Below are positions 1 through 10,018 of a DNA stretch of 64,000 bases, piece after piece. The stretch's first letter is position 1. Every line of letters begins with the position of its first letter. Made by a program: the position numbers and the translations under genes. The notes under the pieces were generated by a model. It made no database searches. It had not been told where the DNA came from and saw only the letters and a program-made list of their open reading frames with translations. Source of the stretch: Miscanthus floridulus (lineage: Eukaryota > Streptophyta > Magnoliopsida > Poales > Poaceae); NCBI RefSeq assembly GCF_019320115.1, contig NC_089581.1, positions 94,424,802-94,488,801 of the forward strand, in the 5' to 3' direction.

Positions 1-275
1 AGTCTAACGAAGTTTGTTTCATGTAAAGTATTTGTGCACAACAAGCACCCGCGGCAATGTATTCCGCTTTGGCGGTGGACAAGGCCATACTATTTTGCTT
101 CTTGGAGGACCAAGACACAAGTGATCTACCAAGCAAATGGCACCCTCTGGATGTGCTCTTTCTATCAACTTTGCAACCGGCATAATCCGAATCGGAATGG
201 CCAACTAATTCAAATATAGCTCCTTTGGGATACCAAAGGCCAATGCTTGGTGTGTGCTTAAGATACCTAAGGATT
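1..275 (-). pseudogene. pol: Copia RNase H domain, C-terminus cut by window edge
   Basis: Continuation of the RT reading frame after a one-base shift. The translated minus strand shows RNase H hallmarks of copia elements: SDSDYAG near the start, the conserved segment with VSWSSKKQ, and the catalytic-site region STAEAEYIA. The domain removes the RNA strand of the RNA-DNA hybrid during reverse transcription. The junction with the RT frame is an A6 run on the minus strand (plus-strand T run at about 276-281). One base fewer there would restore the expected [10 protein letters not shown] continuation, so this is a single-base indel rather than a real end. Confidence 0.8.
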
Positions 276-1319
276 CTTTTTTACGACAATTAAATGAATT
301 TCCTTAGGATTAGCTTGAAATCTAGCACACATACACACACTAAACATGATGTCAGGCCTAGATGTGGTCAAATATAACAAGCTACCAATCATAGAGCGGT
401 AGAGAGTTTGATCAACCGGGTTACCTCCCTCATCTAGGTCGAGATGTCCATTAGTTGGCATTGGAGTCTTGATTGGCTTACATTCATCCATCTTGAATCT
501 TTTGAGAAGATCATTAGTATATTTCTCTTGAGAGATGAAAATCCCTTCTCTCATTTGCTTGACTTGAAAACCAAGAAAGAATGTAAGCTCTCTAATCATT
601 GACATCTCGAACTCCTTCGACATCAATTCACCAAACTTTTTGCATGAATCTTCATTTGATGATCCAAAGATGATATCATCAACATACACTTGACAAATGA
701 AGATATGCCCATCAAGCTTCTTGGTGAATAGTGTGGTGTCGACCTTCCCAATGGTGAAGCCCTTCTCAATGAGGAAGTTCCAAAGGCGCTCATACCAAGC
801 TCTTGGGGCTTGCTTAAGCCCATATAATGCCTTGGACAACCTATAAATATGATTAGGATATCTAGGGTCTTCAAACCCGGGAGGTTGATCAACATAGACT
901 AGTTCATTAATAAAGCCATTTAAAAATGCACTTTTCACATCCATTTGATAAAGTTTTATTTCATGATGTGATGCATATACAAGGACGATACAAATGGCTT
1001 CTAATCTTGCAACCGGTGCAAAGGTCTCTCCAAAATCCAAACCTTCAACTTGAGAGAACCCCTTTCCAACTAGTCTTGCCTTGTTCCTGACAACAACACC
1101 TTGATCATCTTGCTTGTTTCGGAACACCCACTTTGTTCCAATGACTCTTGCACCTTTTGGCCGCTCTTCAAGAGTCCAAACTTCATTGCGAGTGAAGTTG
1201 TTCAACTCTTCATGTATGGCATTTATCCAATTCGGATGTTGAAGAGCTTCTTCTACCTTAGTAGGCTCAAAGCAAGAGACAAAAGAGTGATGAGCAATAA
1301 ATGAAGCAAGCTTTTGAGA
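267..1319 (-). pseudogene. pol: Copia reverse transcriptase
   Basis: RNA-dependent DNA polymerase domain of the copia polyprotein. The frame is open from just after the TGA at 1320-1322 and is the same frame as the upstream protease/integrase ORF, so only that stop separates them. Visible motifs are the start region with W-I-N-A-I-H-E-E, the segment GTKWVFRNK, the domain with SAFLNG and VYVDQPPGF, and the catalytic YVDDIIFGS (plus-strand about 670-690). It ends in a frameshift before RNase H. The first Met-like codon at 1205 is TTG and is not a real start; the protein would be made as part of the polyprotein. Confidence 0.93.
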
Positions 1320-2954
1320 TCAAGTCATTACACCCTTTGATGGACTCCCCATGATGAGATCTTGTGGATGATCTTGAAGTGGAGGTGTATTTCTTCTATG
1401 GACCACTTGAGGGGGAGGTTGTGGAGCATCAACATCTTGTGCTTGTACCACCATTTGTTCATGGGAGACATGAGTATCTTCATTTTCTACTCTCCCATCT
1501 TTTTCACCATCTTGTGGCACACTTGATGAAGAAGGTGGATCAATCACTTGTACATCATCTGCATCATCTTTAGGCTTGATGTCTCCAACCGGAATGTTCT
1601 TCATAGCCTCCCTCAATGGTTCATCACCTACATCATCAAGATTCTCATGTGCTCCTTGGGAGCCATTAGATTCATCAAATTCCACATCATATGTTTCTTC
1701 AACCAAGCCGGTGGCATGATTAAATACTCTATATGCTTTGGACTTTGATGAGTAACCAACAAGAAAACCAATATCACAACGTCTTTGAAACTTCGCTAGG
1801 TGTTGCTGCTTCTTGTAGATGTAGCATTTGCAACCAAACACCCTAAAGAAAGAGATGTCTGGTTTCTTCCCATTGAGCAACTCATAAGGTGTCTTGCTAA
1901 GGAACTTTTGAAGGAATAGGCAGTTTGATGCATAGCATGCAGTGTTGATTGCTTCTGCCCATAGAGCTTTGGGGGAGTTGTACTCATCAAGCATTGTTCT
2001 TGCAAGAGTGATCAATGTCAAGTTCTTCCTCTCAACTACACCATTTTGTTGAGGAGTATATGTTGCGGAGACTTCATGTTTGATTCCAACTTCATCACAA
2101 TAAGCTTCTATGTTTGTGTTGTCAAACTCCTTCCCATTGTCACTTCTTATCTTCTTGAGCTTCACTTCAAATTCATTTTGTGCTCTCTTGGCAAACTTCT
2201 TGAAGCAAGATGCAACTTCGAATTTGTCATGAAGGAAGAATACCCATGTATACCTTGAATAATCATCAACAATCACAAAACAATAAAGATTTCCTCCCAA
2301 ACTCTTATATGTTGTTGGTCCAAATAAATCCATCTGAAGGAGTTCTAGCACTCTTGCGGTTGACATGAAAGCTTTTGTTGGATGGGTATTTGGAACTTGC
2401 TTGCTGGCTTGACATGCACTACAAAGCTTGTCCTTCTCAAACTTCACATCCTTCAACCCTCTCACCAAATCATTCTTCATAAGCTTCTTGAGTGAGCTCA
2501 TCCCAACATGAGCAAGTCTTCTATGCCATAGCCACCCAAGTGTTGTTTTGGTGAATAGGCATGTCTTCAAGTTTGCATCTTCGGAGGTGAAGTCCACTAG
2601 ATATAGGTTGTTGTATCTAAACCCTTTGAATATCACATGATCATCAACCTTCTTGGATACAACAACCTCCTTCTCGGTAAACAAGCATTGGAAGCCAAGA
2701 TCACACAATTGTCCAACGGATAGCAAGTTGAAACTCAACGAAGCAACATATAGCACATTGGAGATGGAATGATCATTTGATATTGCCACTTTGCCCAATC
2801 CTTTGACCTTGCCCTTTGAGTTATCTCCAAATGTGATTCTTTCTTGCCCATCTACTTCTTTATCTAGTGAGGTGAACATACAAGGATCACCGGTCATATG
2901 TTGTGTGCAACCACTATCAATAACCCAATGACTTCCACCGGTCTTGTAGTTCAC
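1320..2954 (-). CDS. pol: Copia protease plus integrase
   Basis: 544-codon ORF. The first 20 residues carry the aspartic protease signature VIDSGCTQHMTG, with DSGC as the catalytic site. Next comes the GAG-pre-integrase zinc region with paired His and Cys (HRRLAHVG...LCSACQASKQ). The integrase core follows, with catalytic residues in LQMDLFGP, IRSDNGKEF and the PQQNGVVERKN segment. A long acidic, Pro/Gln-rich linker leads to RT. It ends in TGA at 1320-1322 within GVMT-stop-SQK, where copia proteins usually have Arg; a CGA-to-TGA change would explain it. The protease processes the polyprotein and the integrase inserts the cDNA. Confidence 0.93.
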   Translation of the reverse strand: MNYKTGGSHWVIDSGCTQHMTGDPCMFTSLDKEVDGQERITFGDNSKGKVKGLGKVAISNDHSISNVLYVASLSFNLLSVGQLCDLGFQCLFTEKEVVVSKKVDDHVIFKGFRYNNLYLVDFTSEDANLKTCLFTKTTLGWLWHRRLAHVGMSSLKKLMKNDLVRGLKDVKFEKDKLCSACQASKQVPNTHPTKAFMSTARVLELLQMDLFGPTTYKSLGGNLYCFVIVDDYSRYTWVFFLHDKFEVASCFKKFAKRAQNEFEVKLKKIRSDNGKEFDNTNIEAYCDEVGIKHEVSATYTPQQNGVVERKNLTLITLARTMLDEYNSPKALWAEAINTACYASNCLFLQKFLSKTPYELLNGKKPDISFFRVFGCKCYIYKKQQHLAKFQRRCDIGFLVGYSSKSKAYRVFNHATGLVEETYDVEFDESNGSQGAHENLDDVGDEPLREAMKNIPVGDIKPKDDADDVQVIDPPSSSSVPQDGEKDGRVENEDTHVSHEQMVVQAQDVDAPQPPPQVVHRRNTPPLQDHPQDLIMGSPSKGVMT

Positions 2955-2989
2955 CTACACATAAGAGATCAAGCTTTAGGAACCCAAAC

Positions 2990-5173
2990 TTATTGAGGGC
3001 CCTTCACCTTCTGAACAAGTGACTTTGCAACCCAAATTTTCTTAGGCCTATTCTTATTTGGAGGTCCTAAGAACATCACTTTCATCTTTCCACTAGAATC
3101 CTTTCTAAGCATGTAGTGAGCATTGAAGGCAAAGGGTCTAGCATGCTTGGGCAAGGGTTGTGGTGGTGGAGTTTGGCACTCATGAGCAAAGTGGCCCTCT
3201 TGTCCACACTCAAAGCATCTCTTTGGCTTTGGCTTTGGCTTTGATTGTTGTTGTTGAGCTTGAGCCTTCTTCTCTTTGTTTGCCATGTACCCAATGCCAC
3301 TTCTATCCATCTTCATGATGGTGTTCATTAGAAGCTCACTTTGAAGATACTTGCCTCTAGTGAACTTGCTCAATCCAATCTTGTGACGCTCTTTTTCCAA
3401 CTTGAGCTTCTTGTTCTCTTCCTTGAGTGCATCACTACTTTTATCTTCCTTGAGTGCAACATTGTTTCTCTCTTCCTTGAGTTTCTTGTTTTCTTCTTTT
3501 AGCTTCTCATTCTCAAGAACCAAGTCACCATCATGATCAAGAGTTTCTAGCACAATGGTGTTGTGGATTTTGAGCTCTTCAAACTCTTTCTTTAGCTTTT
3601 CATTGTCATGCTTGAGCTTGACATACTCATCATAGTCATTGCACTCAACCACTTGCTTGCCTTTGCCACTAGATCCTTGCTCAATGCTCTCATCAATTAA
3701 ATCATCATATGATGTAGCTATATCAATCTTAACAACATCGTTAGTAGCATCATGTGGCTCATTGGGTAAAAATTCTTGAGCAATAACAAGATTGTCATGA
3801 TTAATCTTGAGAGTAGTATATTCATCTTTTAGCTTGTTATGGCTAGTGACGAGCTCTTTGTGCACCCACTCAAGTTTATCATGTTTATCTTTAAGCTCTT
3901 TCTTAGAAGATTTGAGCTCCTTGAGTTTGGATGACATAGCATCATTTGCTTCTTTAAGCTCAACACTAGCCTTTTTGGCTATCTCACATTTAGCTAAAAG
4001 AGAATCATTTTTAGCTTCTAGCTTTTCATTCTTAGATCTAGTTTTTATAATGATCTTAGTGTATTGTTTTAGTAATCTAGCAAGATCATCATAAGTAGGT
4101 GATTCATATTCATCATCATCACTATCGCTATCATCATCACTAGCATGCTCATCATCACTACTATCATCATTGTTAGATACCTTGTGGTCACCCTTGGCCA
4201 TAAGGCATAGGTGTGTAGAGGATGATGGCGGTGGTGGCGATGAAGATGATGAAGAGTTGATAACAATTGCGGCCACCTTCTCGTTGTCACTATCATCATC
4301 GGATGAGGCACTAGATGAATCAATGTCCGTGAGCCAATCATCGACAATGTATGCCTTTCCACTCTTCTTCTTCTTGTGGAAGTCCCTCTTCTTGCCATCT
4401 CTCTTCTTGTATGGCTTGTTTTTTTTCTTCTCTTCTTCTTCTTCATTACTTGAGTCATCTTTCTTGCCCTTGTATTTGTTCTTGAACTTGTCTTTCTTGG
4501 GCTTAGTGCATTGGTGTGCTAGATGACCAAGTTCTCCACAATTAAAGCAATCCATCTCGGAGATTGGCTTCCTTCTAGAGCTAGTGAAGACCTTCTTCTT
4601 TCCATCAAACTTGATGCCACTCTTGTTGAGCTTCTTTAGCATCTTGGCGGTCTTCTTCACCATGAGAGCAAGACTTTCATCATCAACTTCATCTTCACTT
4701 GAGCTCTCATACTCAAGTCTTGCTTTGCCCTTCTCTTGGCTAGCTTTGAATGCTAAATCCTTATCTTTCTTCTTTGTAGAGGATGAGCCATCTTGTGGCG
4801 TGATGTGCATGTATATCTCATGAGCATTGATCTTTCCCAAGATTTGTGTCGGTGTAGCGGTGGAAAGATCACCTTGATGTAGCACGGTCACAATATGCCC
4901 ATATTTTTCAATGGGGAGGACACTCAAGATCTTTCTTACAACATCAGATGGTTGCATTTGAGTGAGTCCAAGCCCATTAACTTCCTCTACAAGAACATTC
5001 AAATGTGAATACATTTCATTAGCACATTCCTTAGGAAGCATTTCAAAAGAGTTGAGCTTTTTCATGACAAGATGATAGCGTTCCTCACGCTCACTCTTAG
5101 TTCCCTCATGGAGCACACAAACGTATGACCATAGTGCATGGGCGTCTTTGTGGTTCCTCACCTGATTAAACAC
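2990..5173 (-). CDS. gag: Copia Gag (capsid/nucleocapsid), main part
   Basis: 727-residue structural protein that packages element RNA. The first 150 residues match the copia gag helical domain (UBN2/Retrotran_gag type). A CCHC zinc knuckle, CFNCGELGHLAHQC, lies at about residues 209-222, followed by a Lys-rich and then Ser/Asp-rich acidic stretch. A long Lys/Glu coiled-coil spans about 390-620, and a second CCHC knuckle, CFECGQEGHFAHEC, about 653-666. Two knuckles 430 residues apart, separated by a coiled-coil, make the protein far larger than ordinary copia Gag and suit SIRE/Maximus. Its N-terminus is in another frame (5158-5400). It ends at TAA (2990-2992) just before the protease frame. 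Confidence 0.9.
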   Translation of the reverse strand: MFNQVRNHKDAHALWSYVCVLHEGTKSEREERYHLVMKKLNSFEMLPKECANEMYSHLNVLVEEVNGLGLTQMQPSDVVRKILSVLPIEKYGHIVTVLHQGDLSTATPTQILGKINAHEIYMHITPQDGSSSTKKKDKDLAFKASQEKGKARLEYESSSEDEVDDESLALMVKKTAKMLKKLNKSGIKFDGKKKVFTSSRRKPISEMDCFNCGELGHLAHQCTKPKKDKFKNKYKGKKDDSSNEEEEEKKKNKPYKKRDGKKRDFHKKKKSGKAYIVDDWLTDIDSSSASSDDDSDNEKVAAIVINSSSSSSPPPPSSSTHLCLMAKGDHKVSNNDDSSDDEHASDDDSDSDDDEYESPTYDDLARLLKQYTKIIIKTRSKNEKLEAKNDSLLAKCEIAKKASVELKEANDAMSSKLKELKSSKKELKDKHDKLEWVHKELVTSHNKLKDEYTTLKINHDNLVIAQEFLPNEPHDATNDVVKIDIATSYDDLIDESIEQGSSGKGKQVVECNDYDEYVKLKHDNEKLKKEFEELKIHNTIVLETLDHDGDLVLENEKLKEENKKLKEERNNVALKEDKSSDALKEENKKLKLEKERHKIGLSKFTRGKYLQSELLMNTIMKMDRSGIGYMANKEKKAQAQQQQSKPKPKPKRCFECGQEGHFAHECQTPPPQPLPKHARPFAFNAHYMLRKDSSGKMKVMFLGPPNKNRPKKIWVAKSLVQKVKGPQ

Positions 5174-5400
5174 ATCTTTGCAAAGGCTCTAAAGATGGTG
5201 TTTCGAGCCTTTGCATTCCACTTTTTGTAATTCACCTCATCGCCTTGTAGGTTAGTAGCATCCCAAGGTTTTGGGAAGCCTTGTGAGGCGGCTCTAAGTA
5301 TACCAACATCTAGAGCCTCTAGATACGCCTCCATGCGAATTTTCCAATAAGGAAAGTCATCTCCCTCAAAGATAGGAGGGGGTCCATCCCCGTGACACAT
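5158..5400 (-). pseudogene. gag: Copia Gag N-terminus, frame-shifted
   Basis: Starts with ATG at 5398-5400, shortly after the primer site. It has the typical copia gag opening, with PPIFEGDDFPYWKIRMEAYL (bind-and-fold helical domain), and runs into the main gag ORF at 5158-5173. After AFAK the sequence AAAGATGTGTTTAATCAG reads DVFNQ in the neighbouring frame, so a single-base indel separates the two parts. The true protein would be one polypeptide of about 800 residues. Confidence 0.85.
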
Positions 5401-5437
5401 CTTGCTCTAGACGGTTAAGCCTAAATACATGAGCACT

Positions 5438-5451
5438 AGGCTCTGATACCA
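5438..5451 (-). other. Primer-binding site (initiator tRNA-Met) of SIRE-1
   Basis: On the minus strand reads TGGTATCAGAGCCT, complementary to the 3' end of plant initiator tRNA-Met, two bases inside the LTR end. It primes minus-strand cDNA synthesis and fixes the orientation. Confidence 0.93.
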
Positions 5452-6164
5452 ATTGAAAGGATCAAGATGCCCAAGAGGGGGGGTGAATTGGGCTAATTCT
5501 AAATTTCTTTGCAATAATTAAATCCTATGGTTAGCCCAATTAACCCCTTGTGCCTAGAAAGTGTTCCTAATAGTTCTACCGCACAAAAGACTTGCAACCT
5601 TAGTTCCAATCCTACTCTAGCATGGAAATTCTAAGAATGTAAAGACATGAATTGAATTGCTCAAAGTAAATGCTCAAAGTAAATAGAGAGGAAGGAACGC
5701 GGCGATGTTTTGCCGAGGTATCGGAGAGTCACCACTCCCCACTAGTCCTTGTTGGAGCACCCGCACAAGGGCATAGCTCCCCCTTGATCCGCGCAAGGAT
5801 CAAGTGCTCTCTACGGGTTGATTCTTCGACACTCCATCATGGTGAATCACCCACAACCGCTCACAACTTGAGTTGGGTCACCCACAAGCTCCGCCGGGTG
5901 ATCACTGAACTCCCAATCACCACCAAGCCGTCTAGGTGATGGCGATCGCCAAGAGTAACAAGCACGAACTCTCACTTGACCACGACAAGCCTAATGAGAA
6001 GGTGGATGCACACTTTGCTACCCTTGATCTTCACTAATGAGGGCTCTCTTTGGGATTCTCAAATCTCAATCACCTCACTAGGACCTTGCTCTTCTTGGCA
6101 CTCTCTAAGGTGTTTCTTAGCTCTTGGAATGAGCAAAAGTACCTCCACACATGAGCGGAGGTGG

Positions 6165-6172
6165 TATTTATA
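6165..6172 (-). promoter_or_regulatory. TATA box of SIRE-1 5' LTR
   Basis: Minus strand TATAAATA in a GGTGT-TATAAATA-CCACC context, upstream of the primer site by a distance typical for a copia LTR promoter. Confidence 0.6.
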
Positions 6173-6209
6173 ACACCGGCTGAAAAACAAACCATTATGT
6201 GCCTCTATG

Positions 6210-6585
6210 GGGTGACCGGACGCTCTGGACAAGTTGACCGAACGCACCGGTCAGTATACCCCGAGCTCTAGTGGCTAAGAGTTGACCGGACGCGTCCGGT
6301 CATGTTTTCCCCTCACTGGAACCTTATTGATGTCGACCGAACGCTGGACCTCAAGAGTCCGGTCACTTGCTGAGCAGCGTCCGGTCAGTAGTCGGAACCT
6401 AATCAGTGTCCGGTCAGCATTGACCGGACACATTCGATCAGGATTCTCCCTCTTTGGGACCTTACCGGAGTCGACTGGACGCTGACCCTCAATGTCCGGT
6501 GACATGACCTCGTAGCGTTCGGTCACTTCCAGACGCTTTCACCTTGGTCAAATGAACTGACCGGACCCTGAGCCAGCGTCCGGTC
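6210..6585. repeat. Cluster of GTCCGGTCA / TGACCGGAC repeats in SIRE-1 LTR
   Basis: A dozen or so degenerate copies of an 8-10 bp unit in both orientations (GACCGGACGC, GTCCGGTCA, GACCGAACGC and variants). They include the perfect 20-bp palindrome TGACCGGACGCGTCCGGTCA at 6283-6302. The cluster lies downstream (minus-strand upstream) of the TATA box, i.e. in U3, where enhancer elements would be. Confidence 0.8.
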
Positions 6586-7720
6586 AGTATTTGACTCTCC
6601 ATTCACTTCCAACTCTCGATCATATGTGAATGAAGTTTGCTCCATTGGATCAAAGGGCTGTTGTGGAGCTACCTAGTGCTAGTTATAACAAGTGTGCACC
6701 ATACTTAACTCACTGGACTCACCTAGGTCAAGCTACCCATTCATACCCCCTTAATAGTATGACCAAAGAAAAAACAAAGTCCTAAACTACTCTAAGTGTC
6801 TCTCCAACTCCAATCGACACTTAGAACTAGTCCATCCTTAACCTTGTCGTCCATCCTTTGAAAACTGAAATGATTTCCATCGTAGGGGCATGACAACCAT
6901 GATTGCCCGATTGATCTCGACCTAACTCAATTGTTTCTGCAAAACACACGTTAGTCACAGTAATCACGTATTGTCATTAATCACCAAAACCCAACTAGGG
7001 GCCTAGATGCTTTCAATAGGAAAAAATATTTTTCATTATATTAAAATTTATCATAAGGAGAGCCAACATGATTGTGCATACATGCCGGTGCATTTGATTT
7101 ATTTGGTTGAGTGGTTTTGATTAAAATTCAAAAATGGTTTAAATTGCTTTTGGGAATGAATTTGAAAGTGGCTCAGAAGAAAAGAAAGGAAAAGAAAAAG
7201 AGAATTGGAAAATAAAAGAGTTTAAAAAGTTGCAAAATTTATTTTTGAAAACCTACCAAGAGTTCTTATCCTATTTTTGAATCGAAAGTATATTCAAAAT
7301 AATTTTTGAATTCAATTTGGTTCATATTTGAATTTGGTTTTAAAATAAGAAAAGAAAAGGATTTGGAAAAAATAGAAACCCTCCTCTCTCATTTCTAGCC
7401 CGAAGGCCTAGCTCCCACTCCTCTCCCTTTGCTTCCCCACACCCTGTAACCAGCCTGCTCCTCCCTTCCCCCTCCTTCTCGGGCCCGAAGGCCATGAGGC
7501 CAGCCCAGCCAAGCCAACGGCCGTAGCCAATGGTAGCGCTGCTTCCCTTTCTTCCTCTCTCTCCCTAATAGCTCGGTCCCACACCTTGGCTCACTGCCAC
7601 ACCGGGCCCGCATGTCAGTCCCTTCTCCTACCACTCGTCGCCGATGCGGACACTGCTCCTACCGCTGAGTCCACCTCCGCCACACCATGTCTTGCCTTGC
7701 ACCCCATGTTGTTACCCGGC

Positions 7721-7729
7721 CATAAATAG
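7721..7729 (+). promoter_or_regulatory. TATA-like box in Tekay-1 5' LTR
   Basis: CATAAATAG preceded by GC-rich sequence and followed about 60 bp later by GAGCCCTAGAGCAAGCC. The second LTR has the weaker CATAAAAAG at the same place (about 20239), so that copy's promoter is probably damaged. Confidence 0.5.
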
Positions 7730-10013
7730 TGAGCCTCCATGCCCATGCCATCCCCCACCCGAGCCCTAGAGCAAGCCGCAGCGCCGCCTGTGCCCTAGCA
7801 CCGCCCATCCGATTTCACCGAGAAAGCTCTACGCCGCCGTGCTAATTAGCCACTCCATCGTCCCAATAAGTATCTTCTCTAGCTTCTAGTCTAGTTTGCG
7901 AACCCACAGAACCCCTTAACTCCCACTGTCTCACTCTGTTTTGGCCTCCCTCACTATGCCGTCGCTCCGCCGCCGCCATTGCTCGTCACCAGTATCCACT
8001 GCTCACGTTTAGCCGCTGTAGATGGCCGTGTTGAGTTCGTCATGGCCCAATCTATCTCCCAGAGCCAACCTTGAGTCCAATTTAGTTCTATAGCGCTTTT
8101 CTCCAATTTCTAAATTGCCGCCGCCCAGTCTTTGTTTCGACCAGCCTGAGCCCCGGAGCCACCGCAACCGTTCGATTTAGGATCATCGATTGAAAATAGA
8201 TCGTACCCCTTCGTGAGTCGTCCAAGTTTTTAAGTATATAACCCGCCATCCCTGTAGCTTTGCTAAGAAGCCCCTGTGTTTTGCTGATTTAGATCCCGAG
8301 GTCCCTGACCCGAATTCAAAATCTGATTTTAAATATTTTAATTCAAAATTGAGTTTTGTTTATTTACAAGAATGCCACCATCTTCATTAGGCCATATCTT
8401 CTCCATTTTAACTCTGATTTGACCCATACAACTTGCGTTAGGTTCGTACTTTTATAATCTACATGTTCATACTACTGTTAGATATGTTTTCAAATTAAAA
8501 AATTGAGGTTAGATTTAATCTATTATGTTATTAAAGGAAATCTTGTTTTATTCATATCTTCTACGTTTTAGCTCTGATTTGACCAGTTCAAGTTGAGCTA
8601 GATTCATCACCTTGAGATCTACACGTTAGTAACAATGTTTATCATGTCACTATTTCTGCAATTTCATGTTTTAAACTCTGATTTGGATAATAATTATGCA
8701 ACTAGATTTCACAAATAAAATATGATTTGTTTTACTTTAGTTTTATAATTCAAATCTAAATTTGACTTAATTCAATTTATATAAGCTTTTATATAGTTAA
8801 AACAAGTGAAGCTTATAGTTTTATATTTTCTCTTATGAGTAGATCTTTTGGTAGCTATTTCTTTCAAACCGTAGCTCTGATTAGAGTGCTTTTCACGTCT
8901 GTGTGTTCGTAGTAATGTGTAGAACATCTTTAAAACCTTTTTACTCACTATTTATTATGTTTGGTGTACTATTCTAATTTAGATCTATTGTTTGCTTCGT
9001 GTATGATTGCATGGATGCTTGTGTGGTGCTTAATGATCTTGTCCAGTCGGTAAGTTTTACATGGTGATCAAGAAGCAATCCTTTAGAGTTTATGAATCAG
9101 CAGAAGAAGGATGTAAGTTTAAGGCGAGTATAGCATGGGATCATCCTTGTTTCCTATCAATTTTAATACATTTAATTCATATTGCATGTGTCACCTTGAT
9201 AGGGATTCCCTAGAAATGAACTTATACCTTATCTCCTATGGGATATGCATTGGGTAGTATGATGCTAGTGCTCAATTAAAAACCATGATCTTGTAACTTG
9301 ATTAATGGTATATGCAATAAACATTAAAAGATGCTTTTTAGCAACATTGAATCTAGGGGGCTAGAGCATTGGGCTATTTTTATGGTGCTATAGATTCCTC
9401 TCCCTAAGGACTTATCTATAAGTGATCATCCGGGACTTGCAGTACAGCTGTGAGGGCTACATGGCTCTAGCTTTAGCTCAGTATGAGGACCTTTTCTAGC
9501 TTGTTAGTGATTACCTTTATTGGCGTAAGAATGGCTTGTCAAATTGGGTATAGTGCGGCCTCTGTCCCCTTGTGTATAGGTTGCGCGTCATTGTGCCATC
9601 GGGAAGGGGGGCTCTACATCTATTTGCCGAGTGAATCTAATGGCCCTAACTTGTTAGATGAACCTTTGAAATGCTTCATAGTGAACCCTGCCAGCCTTAC
9701 TTGGAAGTGGGTCAAGAGATTACCTACCTCGGGTGAAAGGGTAAATCACGACTCACAGTGAAAAGTGTTCAACCTCTGTAGAGTGTAAAACTGGTATGTC
9801 AGTCGTGCTCACGGTCATGAGCGGCCTTGGAATCCTTACGGAATAGATGATGAACACTAATGATATTGATGATAAAGATGCTCATTAATGGTTAATTGTT
9901 TATGCTATTCATTATTCATGTTTACCTGATCATGTGTTTATATGGCCTTGTGATAAACTTATTGCTACTCCTATGCTAAAATTGTGACCATTAAAAGCTA
10001 ATCATAGTTAAAC

Positions 10014-10018
10014 CTATG
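10014..10018 (+). repeat. Target-site duplication CTATG, left copy
   Basis: CTATG directly precedes the 5' LTR end TGATATGACC and recurs at 16581-16585 after the 3' LTR. Removing the insert rejoins the Tekay LTR collinearly with the copy near 22575. Confidence 0.93.

Larger units (their letters stand above)
1..7015 (-). mobile_element. Ty1-copia retrotransposon, SIRE/Maximus-like (SIRE-1), 3' end outside window
   Basis: Minus-strand element read from the 5' LTR (5454-7015) through primer site, large gag, protease, integrase, RT and the beginning of RNase H, which runs off the window start. The order PR-INT-RT-RH is diagnostic of Ty1-copia. The very large gag with two zinc knuckles and a long charged coiled-coil fits the SIRE/Maximus lineage. 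Lesions are few (one in-frame stop, two one-base frameshifts), so it is fairly young. It interrupts a Tekay-type LTR at an ATAGG site (7016-7020); the intact LTR copy at 19454 has the same ATAGG at 19529-19533. The second target duplication lies outside the window. Confidence 0.92.
5454..7015 (-). repeat. 5' LTR of SIRE-1 (1562 bp)
   Basis: Bounded by the inverted ends TGAAAG (5454) and CTTTCA (7010-7015), with the primer site immediately inside. The outer flank ATAGG joins directly to sequence collinear with the Tekay LTR copy at 19529. The LTR carries promoter and polyadenylation signals. ORFs inside it (5670-5939, 5976-6173, 6275-6526) have no protein hallmarks and I treat them as noise. 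A cluster of GACCGGACGC-type repeats lies at 6210-6585. Confidence 0.92.
7016..10018 (+). repeat. Tekay-1 5' LTR, first segment
   Basis: Collinear with 19529 to about 22575 in the second LTR. The first 75 bp of the LTR (equivalent of 19454-19528) must lie on the far side of SIRE-1. It holds GC-rich promoter-like sequence with a TATA-like CATAAATAG near 7721, then a long AT-rich stretch. The short ORFs at 7395-7634 and 9483-9761 are not conserved as ORFs in the second copy. It ends in the duplicated CTATG. Confidence 0.9.

Noticed and set aside
3807..4823. Plus-strand ORFs rich in Ser/Phe/Leu opposite gag
   Set aside because: Mirror images of the Lys/Glu/Asp-rich gag frame on the minus strand.
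6210..6585. CRISPR-like array
   Set aside because: Units are short, degenerate, irregularly spaced and in both orientations, inside a eukaryotic LTR.
9483..9761. 92-codon ORF in Tekay-1 LTR
   Set aside because: The corresponding stretch of the second LTR (about 22030-22300) is interrupted; chance frame.
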